A stretch of DNA of 64,000 nucleotides from Thermogemmatispora aurantia (GTDB lineage: Bacteria; Chloroflexota; Ktedonobacteria; Ktedonobacterales; Ktedonobacteraceae): NCBI RefSeq assembly GCF_008974285.1, contig NZ_BKZV01000004.1, positions 294,752-358,751 on the forward strand, in the 5' to 3' direction. The notes beneath the pieces are model-generated. The model was not told where the DNA came from. It saw only the letters and a program-made list of their open reading frames with translations, and ran no database searches. Position 1 is the stretch's first letter. Each line of letters opens with the position of its first letter. Shown piece by piece: positions 39,601-47,345 of the stretch. The position numbers were made by a program, and so were the translations under genes.

Positions 39601-39708
39601 GCGGTGGCTCCGCAGCGCGCGGGGGCTGTGCTGTGGCGTCCGGGGGAGCCACCGCGGCTTTTTGGTGGCTTGCGAGCTGTTGAGGCAGACTGGCCAGCTC
39701 GCGGGTGA
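36619..39708 (+). CDS. Large clan GH-A glycosidase (GH42/GH5-like, 1029 residues)
   Basis: A cytoplasmic multidomain enzyme with no signal peptide. Residues 1-100 look like a glutamine-amidotransferase-type Rossmann domain (VLVFADPAYP, LERGGNLAIFGG). A beta-sandwich covers about 240-350, and a TIM barrel about 375-730, with acid/base Glu504 in LINEPSFG and nucleophile Glu666 in LIQETGVM. A second amidotransferase-like domain (VVILPALQLC, YVQRGGTALVSG) resembles the trimerisation domain of GH42 beta-galactosidases, and a small C-terminal beta domain ends the protein. Duplicated Rossmann domains and the length are unusual for GH42 (about 650-700). Placed after the LacI gene of the mannanase locus, it may be a beta-mannosidase or beta-galactosidase; substrate unproven. 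Confidence 0.75.
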   Translation: MVSLIRSDRVLVFADPAYPRACDQALLRKLLPGPFEVSDAAHLAQALENAPRLLVSFHGPYFPKAAWNALLRFLERGGNLAIFGGVPFARPVTAAGEVEPEQDVYARQLCLGPFFQVDLAASGAQPGSLRLVAAPEAHFLRDCALPLAVERPGRFWACYPRLTQTSDYPEEIGSAGPFDTLLRPLLFAVAATPYGEERLATPAFVLDQLGGRFQGGRWLLSLWEPESAEDWLALAEPVQRLLTLALEDPLCCAVRPVLACYRPEEAPALVVTLPERLDLELRITVTQADDGQVLRRWDFAAPASPVHSERYLQMALPPKAGLYRVHTEYRPAGGQWLSQETGFWIWDETLIAATRGKRLVAGRDYFYQGERLFLVCGTTYMDSRVQRKYWRLPNPARWEREMAEMKAAGINLLRTGLWTAWREVMPVAGVPTESFLRALDAFVLTACRHELQVIFTFFAFFPPLFDGLNPWLDPRSLEAQERFLSLLARRYAQVELLSWDLINEPSFGDPARAFAQRPLPSYDRYEQQAFVQWLKERYTLEQLQLRWRETPAELSSWEQLRLPREADYSTSVRDTTARAMLKVADYTRFSQEMFVTWARRMYRAIRAAGSQTLIGVGQDEAGARIAPQFYATAVDYTTTHPWWNVDDLLWDMLLDKTPERPNLIQETGVMLVRDVDGRPWRTEQANAWLLERKLIMGLMANGAGLIQWLWHTNAYMTSENENSIGLVRADGSAKPELLVMREFCRLAEALADQLQETPVPPPVWLVIPYSQWFARPDLGALPTRQAVRALAYELGVIPQLIGEQRLAAELERTGYQPQVVILPALQLCEPAAWFALLDYVQRGGTALVSGVVGRDMHNLPFDPHLNYDAGQSGPEPVALYEELRLEDGSRYQLSFTQEKTGYVRKAHNELRELQLGAGRLLWVGLPLELASELEPLARLYQRVLGKTPLEPRPEGWRRPWLLVRRPLKEGMLVLVASEAGSEQRLSLEEEGLTLAVAPQRAGAVLWRPGEPPRLFGGLRAVEADWPARG

Positions 39709-39716
39709 AGGAAGAC

Positions 39717-39757
39717 AGCGGGGAAGGGCGCTCTATCCGGGCATCTGCTTCCCCGCT
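39717..39757 (+). terminator. Hairpin after the large glycosidase gene
   Basis: AGCGGGGAAG (39717-39726) is perfectly complementary to CTTCCCCGCT (39748-39757), with a 21-base loop, nine bases past the stop. There is no T-run, so efficiency is uncertain. Confidence 0.45.
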
Positions 39758-39796
39758 GGCATCAAGCTATGGCTCTGGACAGAGTCCAACTGTGCA

Positions 39797-39809
39797 GTTA
39801 TACTATAAC
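39797..39809. promoter_or_regulatory. GTTATA-C-TATAAC palindrome
   Basis: A perfect 6+6 inverted repeat around one base in an AT-rich spot of an otherwise GC-rich gap, upstream of the MFS gene. It could be an operator or overlap a -10 region. No regulator is assigned. Confidence 0.3.
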
Positions 39810-39863
39810 TAATTGCATACCTTCGGAAAGGCATGCCCCTCAGACAGCGAGAGCGGTAGCAGT

Positions 39864-40097
39864 TCACTCATGCAGCTTGCCCAAATCGGTAAGAAGAGGC
39901 AAGACCGGACGTAGGTCCCTTGGCAGGACTGATCTGCTCTTCTCTGCAGGGGGAAGCTGGCCAGCCTCGTTGCTGTCCATACATGCTGAAAGAGGCATTG
40001 CAAGCGACAAAAGAATGAGAAGAAGCAAGCCGTTGCCTCGTCGGGCCAGCAACGCTGCCGCCTGCCCTGTCGTTTGGTGCCGCGAAGGTGAGGCCAC
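39864..40097 (-). CDS. Possible small lipoprotein (77 residues)
   Basis: A minus-strand frame with a GTG start at 40097. It encodes a basic N-region (ARRGNG), a hydrophobic stretch LLLLILLSLAMPL and a lipobox LSAC at about residue 39, then a short polar tail. The signal is convincing as a sequence pattern, but no ribosome-binding site is clear. The region lies in the 515-base gap before the MFS gene on the other strand. I cannot exclude chance. Confidence 0.3.
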   Translation of the reverse strand: MASPSRHQTTGQAAALLARRGNGLLLLILLSLAMPLSACMDSNEAGQLPPAEKSRSVLPRDLRPVLPLLTDLGKLHE

Positions 40098-40223
40098 TGC
40101 TCTGGAGAGCGCACGGGGGCGCTGCAGGTGCGTCCTCGCTTGTCGGACTGTGCTCTGCAGCTTGAGTATTCCTCGATGCAGGAACGTCGCAATTGATCCT
40201 GACTTCGCTTCAAGGAGGAATGC

Positions 40224-41597
40224 ATGGCAACGGTCTCAGAGACGAGTCCCGTCACTGTACGCCGTATGGTCCCCATTCTGGCGGCCAGCACCGTCGGAAC
40301 GGCCATTGAGTGGTACGATTTCTTCCTCTACGGTTTCCTCTCGGCGACGGTTTTCCCCAGGTTCTTCTTCCCGGAGCTGAACCCGGTTGCCGGGACGATC
40401 GCTTCCTTTACGACCAATTTTGTCGGATTCTTTGCGCGTCCACTGGGTGGGGCCTTCTTCGGCTGGTTTGGCGATCGCGTGGGGCGGAAGTCAACGCTGA
40501 TTGCGACCCTGTTGCTGATGGGGATCGCCACGGCGCTGATGGGCCTCTTGCCTGGCTATGACCAGATCGGTCTGGCGGCCCCGCTGGTGCTCTCGGTGCT
40601 GCGCTTCCTGCAGGGGGCAGGCGTTGGTGGCGAGTGGGGCGGCTCGGTCCTGCTCTCGATGGAGTATGGCGACAATCGCCGTCGCGGCTTCTGGATGAGC
40701 TGGCCACAGACTGGCGTACCGCTAGGGTTGGCGCTGGCGGCCATTGCCGTCCTGAGCTTTCAGGCCATTTTCCCTGGTGAGGCCTTCTTATCGATCGGCT
40801 GGCGCATTCCTTTCCTGCTGAGTTTGCTGCTGATCCTGGTCGGCCTTTACATCCGCCTGCGCATTCTGGAGACACCAGCTTTTCGCCGTGTCAAGGAGAC
40901 GGGGCGCATCGCCCATGTGCCGCTGGTGGAGGTTTTCCGCCATTACTGGCGCGAGATCATCCTCTCGGCTCTGGTGCGCTCGGCTGAGCAGGCGCCGTTC
41001 TACCTGTTCACAACCTTCATCCTCTCCTATGGCTCCAAGACGCTCAAAGTTGACTCCAACGTCCTCTATGCTGGCCTGATTATCTCAGCAGTCTGCAGCC
41101 TGATCCTGATGCCGACCTGGAGCCATCTCTCGGATCGCTTCGGGCGCAAGCGCTGGTACATGATTGGCTGCGTCTTGATGGCCCTCTACGCTTTTCCGTA
41201 CTTCCTGCTGCTGGAGACGCGCCAGCCGGTGGTGGTCCTGCTGGCGATGATCCTCTCGATCAGCTTCTGCCATGACTGGCTCTACGGTCCGCAGGCGGCC
41301 TTGATTTCAGAGCGCTTTGGAACGCGGCTGCGCTACAGCGGGGCTTCGCTGGGCTACCAGCTTGCCTCGATTACGGCGGGTGGCCCGGCCCCGATCCTGG
41401 CGACCTGGCTGCTGGCCAATACGCATACATGGCTGGGGAACGGGACGCCGTCCTATACGCTGATTGCCGTCTTCATTATCTTCATGGCCGTGGTCTCCTT
41501 CATCTCAACGGCGCTGATCGGGCGCGAACTGGCCGGTCAGGCCGCCGTGGAGGATGTGGGAGGTGAGGAAGCCAGGCTAGCGACTCAGGTACAGTAA
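40224..41597 (+). CDS. MFS metabolite/H+ symporter (ShiA/ProP-like)
   Basis: A 457-residue transporter with 12 predicted membrane helices. AAGGAGGAAT lies just before ATG 40224. The N-terminus STVGTAIEWYDFFLYGF is the hallmark of the metabolite:H+ symporter family, which includes ShiA, ProP and KgtP. The cytoplasmic loop motif appears twice, GWFGDRVGRKS (after helix 2) and LSDRFGRKR (after helix 8). GVGGEWGGSVLLSMEY marks helix 5. It should import a small carboxylate or betaine-type solute by proton symport. It stands alone between a glycosidase gene and the convergent lycopene-cyclase genes; a link to the carboxylic-acid operon further on is possible. Confidence 0.9.
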   Translation: MATVSETSPVTVRRMVPILAASTVGTAIEWYDFFLYGFLSATVFPRFFFPELNPVAGTIASFTTNFVGFFARPLGGAFFGWFGDRVGRKSTLIATLLLMGIATALMGLLPGYDQIGLAAPLVLSVLRFLQGAGVGGEWGGSVLLSMEYGDNRRRGFWMSWPQTGVPLGLALAAIAVLSFQAIFPGEAFLSIGWRIPFLLSLLLILVGLYIRLRILETPAFRRVKETGRIAHVPLVEVFRHYWREIILSALVRSAEQAPFYLFTTFILSYGSKTLKVDSNVLYAGLIISAVCSLILMPTWSHLSDRFGRKRWYMIGCVLMALYAFPYFLLLETRQPVVVLLAMILSISFCHDWLYGPQAALISERFGTRLRYSGASLGYQLASITAGGPAPILATWLLANTHTWLGNGTPSYTLIAVFIIFMAVVSFISTALIGRELAGQAAVEDVGGEEARLATQVQ

Positions 41598-41705
41598 GTC
41601 CGGCCTGACCAGGCTGGCTCAGCTCCCTCATGGAGAGGGAGCTACGGAGAGGCGAGTACCACCGCAGCCCTATCTGCGGAGCAGGCCGCCTCTCCTCTTG
41701 TGAGA

Positions 41706-42056
41706 TCAGCTGGAAGGTGGCCCGGGTGGCGAGCAAGAGCAAGAGGAAATGGTGGGGGATGGGAGCAGCAAGACGTAGCCCTGTGCAATCATGGCCGCCG
41801 TCAGGAAGTAGAACAGGGCTTCCTCCAGGGGGACATTGCCGAGGGTGAGGCCCAGGATCAGCGTGGGCTGGAAGAACCAGATATGTTGAGCGATGGCCAG
41901 GCTATCGGCCAGGGTCAGGTAGCTGCCGACCAGCAGCACCGCCCAGGGCCAGCGTCGACGCCAGACCCAGAGCTTGCGCCAGCCAGCAAGCCATTGCAGG
42001 CCCAGAATAGGCAAGGCCCAGGCCAGCAGGAAAAGCAGATAGGTAGCGTGCGCCAT
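41706..42056 (-). CDS. crtYd: Lycopene cyclase subunit (CrtYd-type)
   Basis: A 116-residue membrane protein with three predicted helices. It carries GNVPLEEALFYFLT, the PxEE motif of the lycopene cyclase domain found in CrtYc/CrtYd heterodimers and in CarR/CrtYB fusions. ATG at 42056 follows AAAGGGG by 11 bases; the partner gene stops six bases upstream. The last 15 residues (rich in Ser, Cys and Pro) look low-complexity. With its partner it would cyclise the ends of lycopene to beta- or epsilon-type rings. Other carotenoid genes are not in the window. Confidence 0.82.
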   Translation of the reverse strand: MAHATYLLFLLAWALPILGLQWLAGWRKLWVWRRRWPWAVLLVGSYLTLADSLAIAQHIWFFQPTLILGLTLGNVPLEEALFYFLTAAMIAQGYVLLLPSPTISSCSCSPPGPPSS

Positions 42057-42062
42057 ATTCGC

Positions 42063-42419
42063 TCAGACCCCTTTCCTGGTGGTAATCTCTTCCTCTGGGA
42101 GAGGAGGCGCGGGAGCGCGACCAGAGCGCAGGAGGGCGTAGAGCAGCAAGGTAGTCAGCAGGGTTTCCAGCAGAGCGAAGAGATATTCTTCGAGGGGAAT
42201 GAGCCAGAGACGCAGGCCCCAAGTCTGGGCAAGAGACCAGTTCCAGATGCCACGCGCAACGGCGGCGTGATCCCAGGGAGCCATAGCAAGCAGGACGATC
42301 GCAGCGAGCAGGGCAGTCGTCAGCCAGTAACGACGGCAGAGCAGGCGCCGGCCCAACAGCAGTATCAGCGAACCGATGGGCACAAGCAGGAAGAGGGCCA
42401 GAAAGCCAGCGTAGGTCAT
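42063..42419 (-). CDS. crtYc: Lycopene cyclase subunit (CrtYc-type)
   Basis: A 118-residue membrane protein with about three helices, starting MTYAGFLALFLLVPI, which matches the CrtYc N-terminus. ATG at 42419 has GGGAG nine bases upstream; an upstream in-frame start to 42500 is unlikely. The conserved part reads DHAAVARGIWNW and LRLWLIPLEEYLF, carrying the PxEE motif. It is followed six bases later by crtYd. In organisms with this arrangement both subunits are needed for activity. Length and paired layout are as expected. Confidence 0.82.
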   Translation of the reverse strand: MTYAGFLALFLLVPIGSLILLLGRRLLCRRYWLTTALLAAIVLLAMAPWDHAAVARGIWNWSLAQTWGLRLWLIPLEEYLFALLETLLTTLLLYALLRSGRAPAPPLPEEEITTRKGV

Positions 42420-42865
42420 TGCCGATTTCTCCCGAAGATGCAAGAGATGCATCATCACAATAGTAGAGGCACGCCAGGGGCGAGGGAGGTCTCTCGCCAA
42501 GCCTCTCTTCTGAGAAAGACGCGTGCCGTGCGCTTTTCTGGCCCCAGGAGGGACGGGCTGGTGAAGCCAGGCGCTGGCCTCAACAGGCCCCGGTGCAGTC
42601 CCTGCCTTGCTCTCTCTGCTCGCTCCTGCTGGCTATGGTTCGCTGCTGGCGGGTAGCTGTGCGAGCGCGGCGGACAGCTCGCGTCTCCGAACGCCTGCCG
42701 TCGTCGAAGGGCGAGCTGCCCACCTCCTCACGCAGCGGGGGGTAGGGGCAGGGGCACACACTGCCGCGCAGGCGCCGTGTGCACGCCAGAGCAGCAGCAC
42801 GCGCGACCCCGCTGCGTCAAGAGGCGCCCGCCTGACCCGAGCTGGCTGAGGAGCGCTGGCTCAAC
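42420..42865. other. Gap between crtYc and the aldehyde dehydrogenase gene
   Basis: About 446 bases of GC-rich sequence. Short ORFs exist but show no codon pattern, ribosome-binding site or recognisable product. It should contain the crtYc promoter and the 3' end of the catabolic operon; neither is clear. Confidence 0.35.
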
Positions 42866-44257
42866 TCAAGGTCCCAGCATCACCAGACGCTCGACCGTCA
42901 TCTCACGGATGGCATAGGCAGGGCCTTCCTTGCCGAAGCCGCTATCTTTCATGCCCCCGTAGGGCATGCCATCGGCGCGCGTACTGGAGGTGCCATTGAT
43001 GATCACTCCGCCCACTTCCAGGCGGCGTGCCAGCTCCAGAGCTGTCGCCAGCGAGGAAGTATAGACCCCGGCCTGCAAGCCATAGCGGCTGGCGTTGGCC
43101 GCCTCGATCGCCTCATCCAACCGTTCGAAGCGCATAATGCTAACCACAGGTGCGAAGATCTCTTCACGCGTAATGCGCATTGGTGGCGCGACCTCATGCA
43201 GTAGTGTCGGCTGAAAGAGCGTTCCTGTGCAGGTGCCGCCGACCAGTACGCGTGCCCCCGAGCGTAGGGCTTCCTCCACCAAGGCGCAGGCTCGCGCTGC
43301 CGCGCTCTCGCTGATCAGTGGCCCGACCTCTGTCGCCGGATCGGCGGGGTCGCCGCTCTTCAGGGCTGCCACCTGCGCGCTCAGACGCTCCACAAACTCG
43401 CGCTCCACTGAGGTATGGACAAAGAGCGACTGGACTGACGTACAGACCTGGCCAGCTTTGCGATAGCCGGCGTGGACCACATCGCGGGCCGCTCGCTCCA
43501 GGTCAGCATCGGTGCAGATGATGGTTGCCGAGACGCTGCCCAGCTCCAGCGAGACCGGACGCAGGCCCGTCTCGCGCTTGACGATCGCTCCCACCTCGGT
43601 TGAGCCGGTGAAGGTGGTAAAGCCGATACGCGGATCGCGCAGGAGTCGCAGACCGACCTCGGAGCCAGAGCCATAGAGGACCTGCAGACGGCCCGCGGGC
43701 AGCCCGGCCTCGTCGAGGATCTGGGCCAGTAGGGCGGCTGTCAGCGGAGTCAACTCCGCTGGCTTGAGGATGACCGCGTTGCCGGCGGCCAGGGCCGGCC
43801 CGATCTTGTGACAGACCGTATTGAGCGGGGCGTTGAAGGGCGTAATGGCCAGGACAATGCCCACTGGCACACGGATGGTCAAGGCCAGACGCTGCTCGAA
43901 GCCGGGGCTGGCGTCCAGGGGCACCACTTCGCCGCCCAGGCGGAGGGCCTCCTGCGCACAGAGGGTCAGCGTGACCACGGCGCGGGCAAATTCCTGCTCG
44001 ACATCCTTACGCGAGAAGCCAGTTTCGCGGCGCATGGTCTCCAGCACTGCTGTCCGGCGCTCTTCAAGCAGAGTGACCGCCCGCTGCAGGACCGCTGCCC
44101 GCTCGCGCGCCGGCCACGGCCTCCGCCTGGCCCGCTCTGCTGCCTGCAGCGCCTGCTCGATCTCGCGCTCGCCGGCCCGCGGCAGCTCGCCGATAACCTC
44201 GCCACTCCACTTATCGCGCACAATAACCGCCCTGGCGGCTGCCGATGACGGACTCAT
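42866..44257 (-). CDS. NAD(P)-dependent aldehyde dehydrogenase
   Basis: A 463-residue enzyme that oxidises an aldehyde to the acid. ATG at 44257 lies nine bases after GGGAAGG; ATG 44266 overlaps that site and is less likely. The cofactor motif is TPFNAPLNTVCHKIGPALAAGN, FTTFTGSTEVG follows, the catalytic Glu is in LELGSVSA, and the nucleophile is Cys272 in AGQVCTS. FAPVVSI and the C-terminal GGMKDSGFGKEG are also present. It resembles lactaldehyde- and phosphonoacetaldehyde-type dehydrogenases more than betaine aldehyde types. It is the last gene of the operon running from 54413, after a ThDP-dependent enzyme that could produce its aldehyde substrate. A 198-base gap precedes it. Confidence 0.9.
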   Translation of the reverse strand: MSPSSAAARAVIVRDKWSGEVIGELPRAGEREIEQALQAAERARRRPWPARERAAVLQRAVTLLEERRTAVLETMRRETGFSRKDVEQEFARAVVTLTLCAQEALRLGGEVVPLDASPGFEQRLALTIRVPVGIVLAITPFNAPLNTVCHKIGPALAAGNAVILKPAELTPLTAALLAQILDEAGLPAGRLQVLYGSGSEVGLRLLRDPRIGFTTFTGSTEVGAIVKRETGLRPVSLELGSVSATIICTDADLERAARDVVHAGYRKAGQVCTSVQSLFVHTSVEREFVERLSAQVAALKSGDPADPATEVGPLISESAAARACALVEEALRSGARVLVGGTCTGTLFQPTLLHEVAPPMRITREEIFAPVVSIMRFERLDEAIEAANASRYGLQAGVYTSSLATALELARRLEVGGVIINGTSSTRADGMPYGGMKDSGFGKEGPAYAIREMTVERLVMLGP

Positions 44258-44455
44258 CGTGCTCATCCTTCCCTCTTTTCCTTCCTTATTATTGATTATT
44301 GCTCCCCTCGTCCGCTTTGGCCGAAACCAGTTCCAGTTGATCCCGGCTGCCCACTTGGCGATCTCGCTGTCTCACCCGACCAGCACGACGGGCACGCGGG
44401 CGCCGCGTGAGCCGAGGAACGGCCCGGCCAGAGGGCGAAGGGCGAGAGTGGTGAA

Positions 44456-45970
44456 CTAGCTGGCCATGTCAAGGGTACGCCGCTCGCGGGACCACTGGCC
44501 GGCGGCCCGTCCAGCACGGCGTCCAAAGACCGAGCCGGCCATCAGACCGGCACCGCCCGGGTAGTTATGGTAGAAGAGGCCGCCGACCAGCTCGCCAGCA
44601 GCGTATAGACCGGGCATTGGCAGATTGAGCCGGTCCAGTACGCGCCCATTGGGATCAATGCGTAGCCCCCCGAAGGTGAACGTAATACCGCAGGTGACCG
44701 CGAAGGCGTAGTAGGGTGGCGTATCCAGCGGCTGGGCCCAGTTCGATTTTCTAGGGGTGATGCCGACCGTGCCCTTGCCATCCTTGATGGCTGGATTAAA
44801 CTTCACATCGCGCATCACCGCAGCGTTGAAGGTGGCAACCGTCTCCTCCAGACCATCGGGATCGATTCCTGCCTTCTGCGCCAGCTCGCGAATCGTCAGC
44901 GCCTCGAAGCGCGAGACGCCGGGGGCAGTGTACTCATCCTTGCGCAGCAGCGGCTCAGTTTTGGCATCGAAGAGCTGGAAAGCGACGCCATCGGGTTGCT
45001 TCATGATCTCGGCGCCGTAGCGAGCGTAGGTATAGTTGCGGAAATCGGCCCCTTCATCGAGGAAGCGCTTGCCCTGGCTATTGACCACAATCCCCAGCGG
45101 GTAGGACTGCTTGGTCAGCAGGTTGGTCAGGAAGCGATCGCCGTGGGGAGGAGAGGCGATGTCCCAGGCCACCGAATGGCAGCCGCTCCAGTGGCCGTAA
45201 GCCTGCGCTCCCAGTGCCAGAGCAGCAAAGAGGACCTCGCCCGTATTGTAAGGCGTGCCACGCACACGCGCCAGATCCCAGCCGGGCCCCAGGTAGCAGG
45301 TACGAAGCTGCGGATTGGCCTCGAAGCCGCCCGCCGCCAGGACCACGGCTCCGGCCCGGATACGCTCCCGCTCTCTGCCTGGTGGGGAGCAAATCACGCC
45401 GCAGACTGCTCCCGTCGCGTCGCACTCTAGGTCGACCACCGGGCTGTTGAAACGCACCTCAATGCCGCTGGCCATCGCTGCCTGCAGGTGCTGCTCGATC
45501 AGTCCCTTGCCGCCGTTGACCGTCCCCAGGGCCAGCCCGCCCCAGAAACGGAACTCGCCATCAACCTGGAACGACTGGCGATCGTACATCAGGCGGAAGC
45601 GCAGTCCTTTCTGATGCAGCCAACGGATGGTCTCGCCGGCCTCCTGCACCAGAATCGCCGTCAACTCAGGATCACAGCGGCCCTTGGTGGTGCGCTGCAT
45701 ATCCTGCAAGAACTGCTCGGGTGTGTAGGGGGGGAGCGCGGTCCGCTGCAGAAAAGCCTCGTCACGCTCGTCCAGGAGCGGCAGCAGCTCCTCCAGACTG
45801 GAGAAGGTAGTGCGGAAGGCGCCCGCGGTGAAATAGCTGTTGCCGCCTGCCCAGTCGCTGCCGGCCTTCTCCAGCACTAGCACCTTGTCCACCTGCTCGC
45901 GCGCCGCCTGCGCAGCGCTGAGGCCGGCGTTGCCGCCGCCGACCACGATGACATCGTAGTACTCTGTCAT
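44456..45970 (-). CDS. FAD-dependent dehydrogenase (TcuA/fumarate reductase flavoprotein type)
   Basis: A 504-residue flavoprotein. The FAD motif VVGGGNAGLSAA is at residues 9-20 and GGNSYFTAGAFR at about 42-54. VVLAAGGFEANPQL is near 205, and ITFTFGGLRIDPNG and NYPGGAGLMAGSVFGRRAG are near the C-terminus. This layout fits the fumarate reductase/succinate dehydrogenase flavoprotein family, closest in style to tricarballylate dehydrogenase TcuA and 3-ketosteroid dehydrogenases. It should remove two hydrogens from a carboxylic acid. Its start overlaps the Dabb gene by four bases (ATGA). The TcuB and TcuC partners of classical tricarballylate systems are not adjacent. Confidence 0.85.
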   Translation of the reverse strand: MTEYYDVIVVGGGNAGLSAAQAAREQVDKVLVLEKAGSDWAGGNSYFTAGAFRTTFSSLEELLPLLDERDEAFLQRTALPPYTPEQFLQDMQRTTKGRCDPELTAILVQEAGETIRWLHQKGLRFRLMYDRQSFQVDGEFRFWGGLALGTVNGGKGLIEQHLQAAMASGIEVRFNSPVVDLECDATGAVCGVICSPPGRERERIRAGAVVLAAGGFEANPQLRTCYLGPGWDLARVRGTPYNTGEVLFAALALGAQAYGHWSGCHSVAWDIASPPHGDRFLTNLLTKQSYPLGIVVNSQGKRFLDEGADFRNYTYARYGAEIMKQPDGVAFQLFDAKTEPLLRKDEYTAPGVSRFEALTIRELAQKAGIDPDGLEETVATFNAAVMRDVKFNPAIKDGKGTVGITPRKSNWAQPLDTPPYYAFAVTCGITFTFGGLRIDPNGRVLDRLNLPMPGLYAAGELVGGLFYHNYPGGAGLMAGSVFGRRAGRAAGQWSRERRTLDMAS

Positions 45971-46275
45971 TGGTCCTCCATTACCAGTTGTACCATTGCG
46001 CGCCCGTCTCTGTGAATCAGTTTGGACGTCAGACGCTGGCTGATCGCCACATGAGCGGGATGCTGCATATAACGCTCCCAGGCCCCCATATCGTCAAGAT
46101 CAGCCACCAGCGCTACGGTGTACTGTTGATCGCGCGGACTGATGTTGCGCCCGGCCACCAGGCTGCGCAAGCCTGGCACCTGCCCGACGAGCGAGCGCCA
46201 GGCGGCGCACAGCTCCTCTAGCTGCTCCGGCGTCGCCTCGGCGCGGGCCTTGCCAAGAAAAATATGGCGTATCAC
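45967..46275 (-). CDS. Dabb-domain (stress-responsive A/B barrel) protein
   Basis: A 102-residue protein starting at GTG 46275, with GGAGGG about eleven bases upstream. The sequence opens MIRHIFLGK and contains VPGLRSLVAGRNIS, YTVALVADLDDMGAWERYMQHPAH, the typical Dabb pattern of a dimeric ferredoxin-like barrel. Some Dabb proteins are cyclases or decarboxylases (for example olivetolic acid cyclase), others have unknown roles. Here it is translationally coupled to the flavoprotein gene and probably acts in the same pathway. Confidence 0.85.
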   Translation of the reverse strand: MIRHIFLGKARAEATPEQLEELCAAWRSLVGQVPGLRSLVAGRNISPRDQQYTVALVADLDDMGAWERYMQHPAHVAISQRLTSKLIHRDGRAMVQLVMEDQ

Positions 46276-46394
46276 CTTGCTGTGTCCCTCCTTTCTCCTG
46301 GCCTGCCATGAGCTAACTGAGCTTACTTGCTATCATGCTGACTGAGCAAGGCGCTTGGCGGTGGGGCCGTGATCTGCCCCACCGGCCTGCCTCG

Positions 46395-47153
46395 CTACAT
46401 AGTGAGCCAGCCGCCGTCGACATAGAGCGTGATTCCCGTGATATAGGCCGACTCGTCGGAGGCCAGAAAGACCGCCGCCCCCGCCAGATCGCTCGGCTGC
46501 CCAACGCGCCCCATCGGAATATGAGCCAGCGTAGCCGCTAACGATTGCGGATCGTCCAGCCGGTCCTTGCTCAGCTCCGTATAGATCGGGCCGGGGCCGA
46601 TGGCGTTGACGCGAATATTGGCCTTGACCAGCGCCAGGGCCATCGCTTTGGTCAAGGTGCGCACCCCGCCTTTGCTGGTGCAGTAATGAACGGTTGTCGG
46701 ATTGACGCTCTCGGCATTGACCGAGGCGATATTGATGATCACGCCGCCCCCCTGCTCTTTCATGCAGCGGGCAAAAGCCTGGCCGCACAGGAAGGTTCCT
46801 TTCAGATTGATATCCAGCACCCGATCCCATTCAGCTTCCGTGATCTCCAGAAAATCGTAACGTCCAATGACGCCGGCATTGTTCACCAGAATATCGACCC
46901 GCCCGAATTCGCGAACTGTCCAGGCGGCCAGCTCATTGACCTCTGTCGCATTGGTGACATCGAGATGCCTCCCGACAACCCGTTGACCTGTCGCCTGAGC
47001 AAGCTCGGCAGCGGTCTGGCGGGCCGCATCCTCCATGATGTCGGCAATCACCACGGAAGCCCCTTCGCGGGCATAAGCTTCAGCAATGGCCCGTCCGTTG
47101 CCGCGCGCCGCACCGGTGATCACTGCAATGCGCTCCTTCAAACGCTCTCCCAT
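46395..47153 (-). CDS. Short-chain dehydrogenase/reductase (SDR)
   Basis: A 252-residue classical SDR. ATG at 47153 is preferred; a TTG at 47165 lies within the ribosome-binding region (AAGGAG, GGAG). The cofactor motif is TGAARGNGRAIA (13-24), the NNAG motif is at 91-94, and the active site is Ser144, Tyr157 and Lys161 in HYCTSKGG. Asp38 at the end of the second strand (VVIADIM) suggests preference for NAD over NADP. The C-terminus has the usual GITLYVDGGW. It probably oxidises a secondary alcohol in the pathway of this operon. Confidence 0.92.
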   Translation of the reverse strand: MGERLKERIAVITGAARGNGRAIAEAYAREGASVVIADIMEDAARQTAAELAQATGQRVVGRHLDVTNATEVNELAAWTVREFGRVDILVNNAGVIGRYDFLEITEAEWDRVLDINLKGTFLCGQAFARCMKEQGGGVIINIASVNAESVNPTTVHYCTSKGGVRTLTKAMALALVKANIRVNAIGPGPIYTELSKDRLDDPQSLAATLAHIPMGRVGQPSDLAGAAVFLASDESAYITGITLYVDGGWLTM

Positions 47154-47345
47154 GATGGTCTCCAACTCCTTTCTGAAGATTGCTTCTCTCGATGGACGGC
47201 CTGTCGCCTACCACAGGGCCAGGCGGATAGATGAACAGACAGCCAGTGGGGAGACGGCGGGCCGAGCCGGAAGCAGCCGGCCCGGTCTCCGCTGGCCGTG
47301 GTACTGATAGACGTCGCATCTCCAGATGGGCCAGCGCGGCGATGA

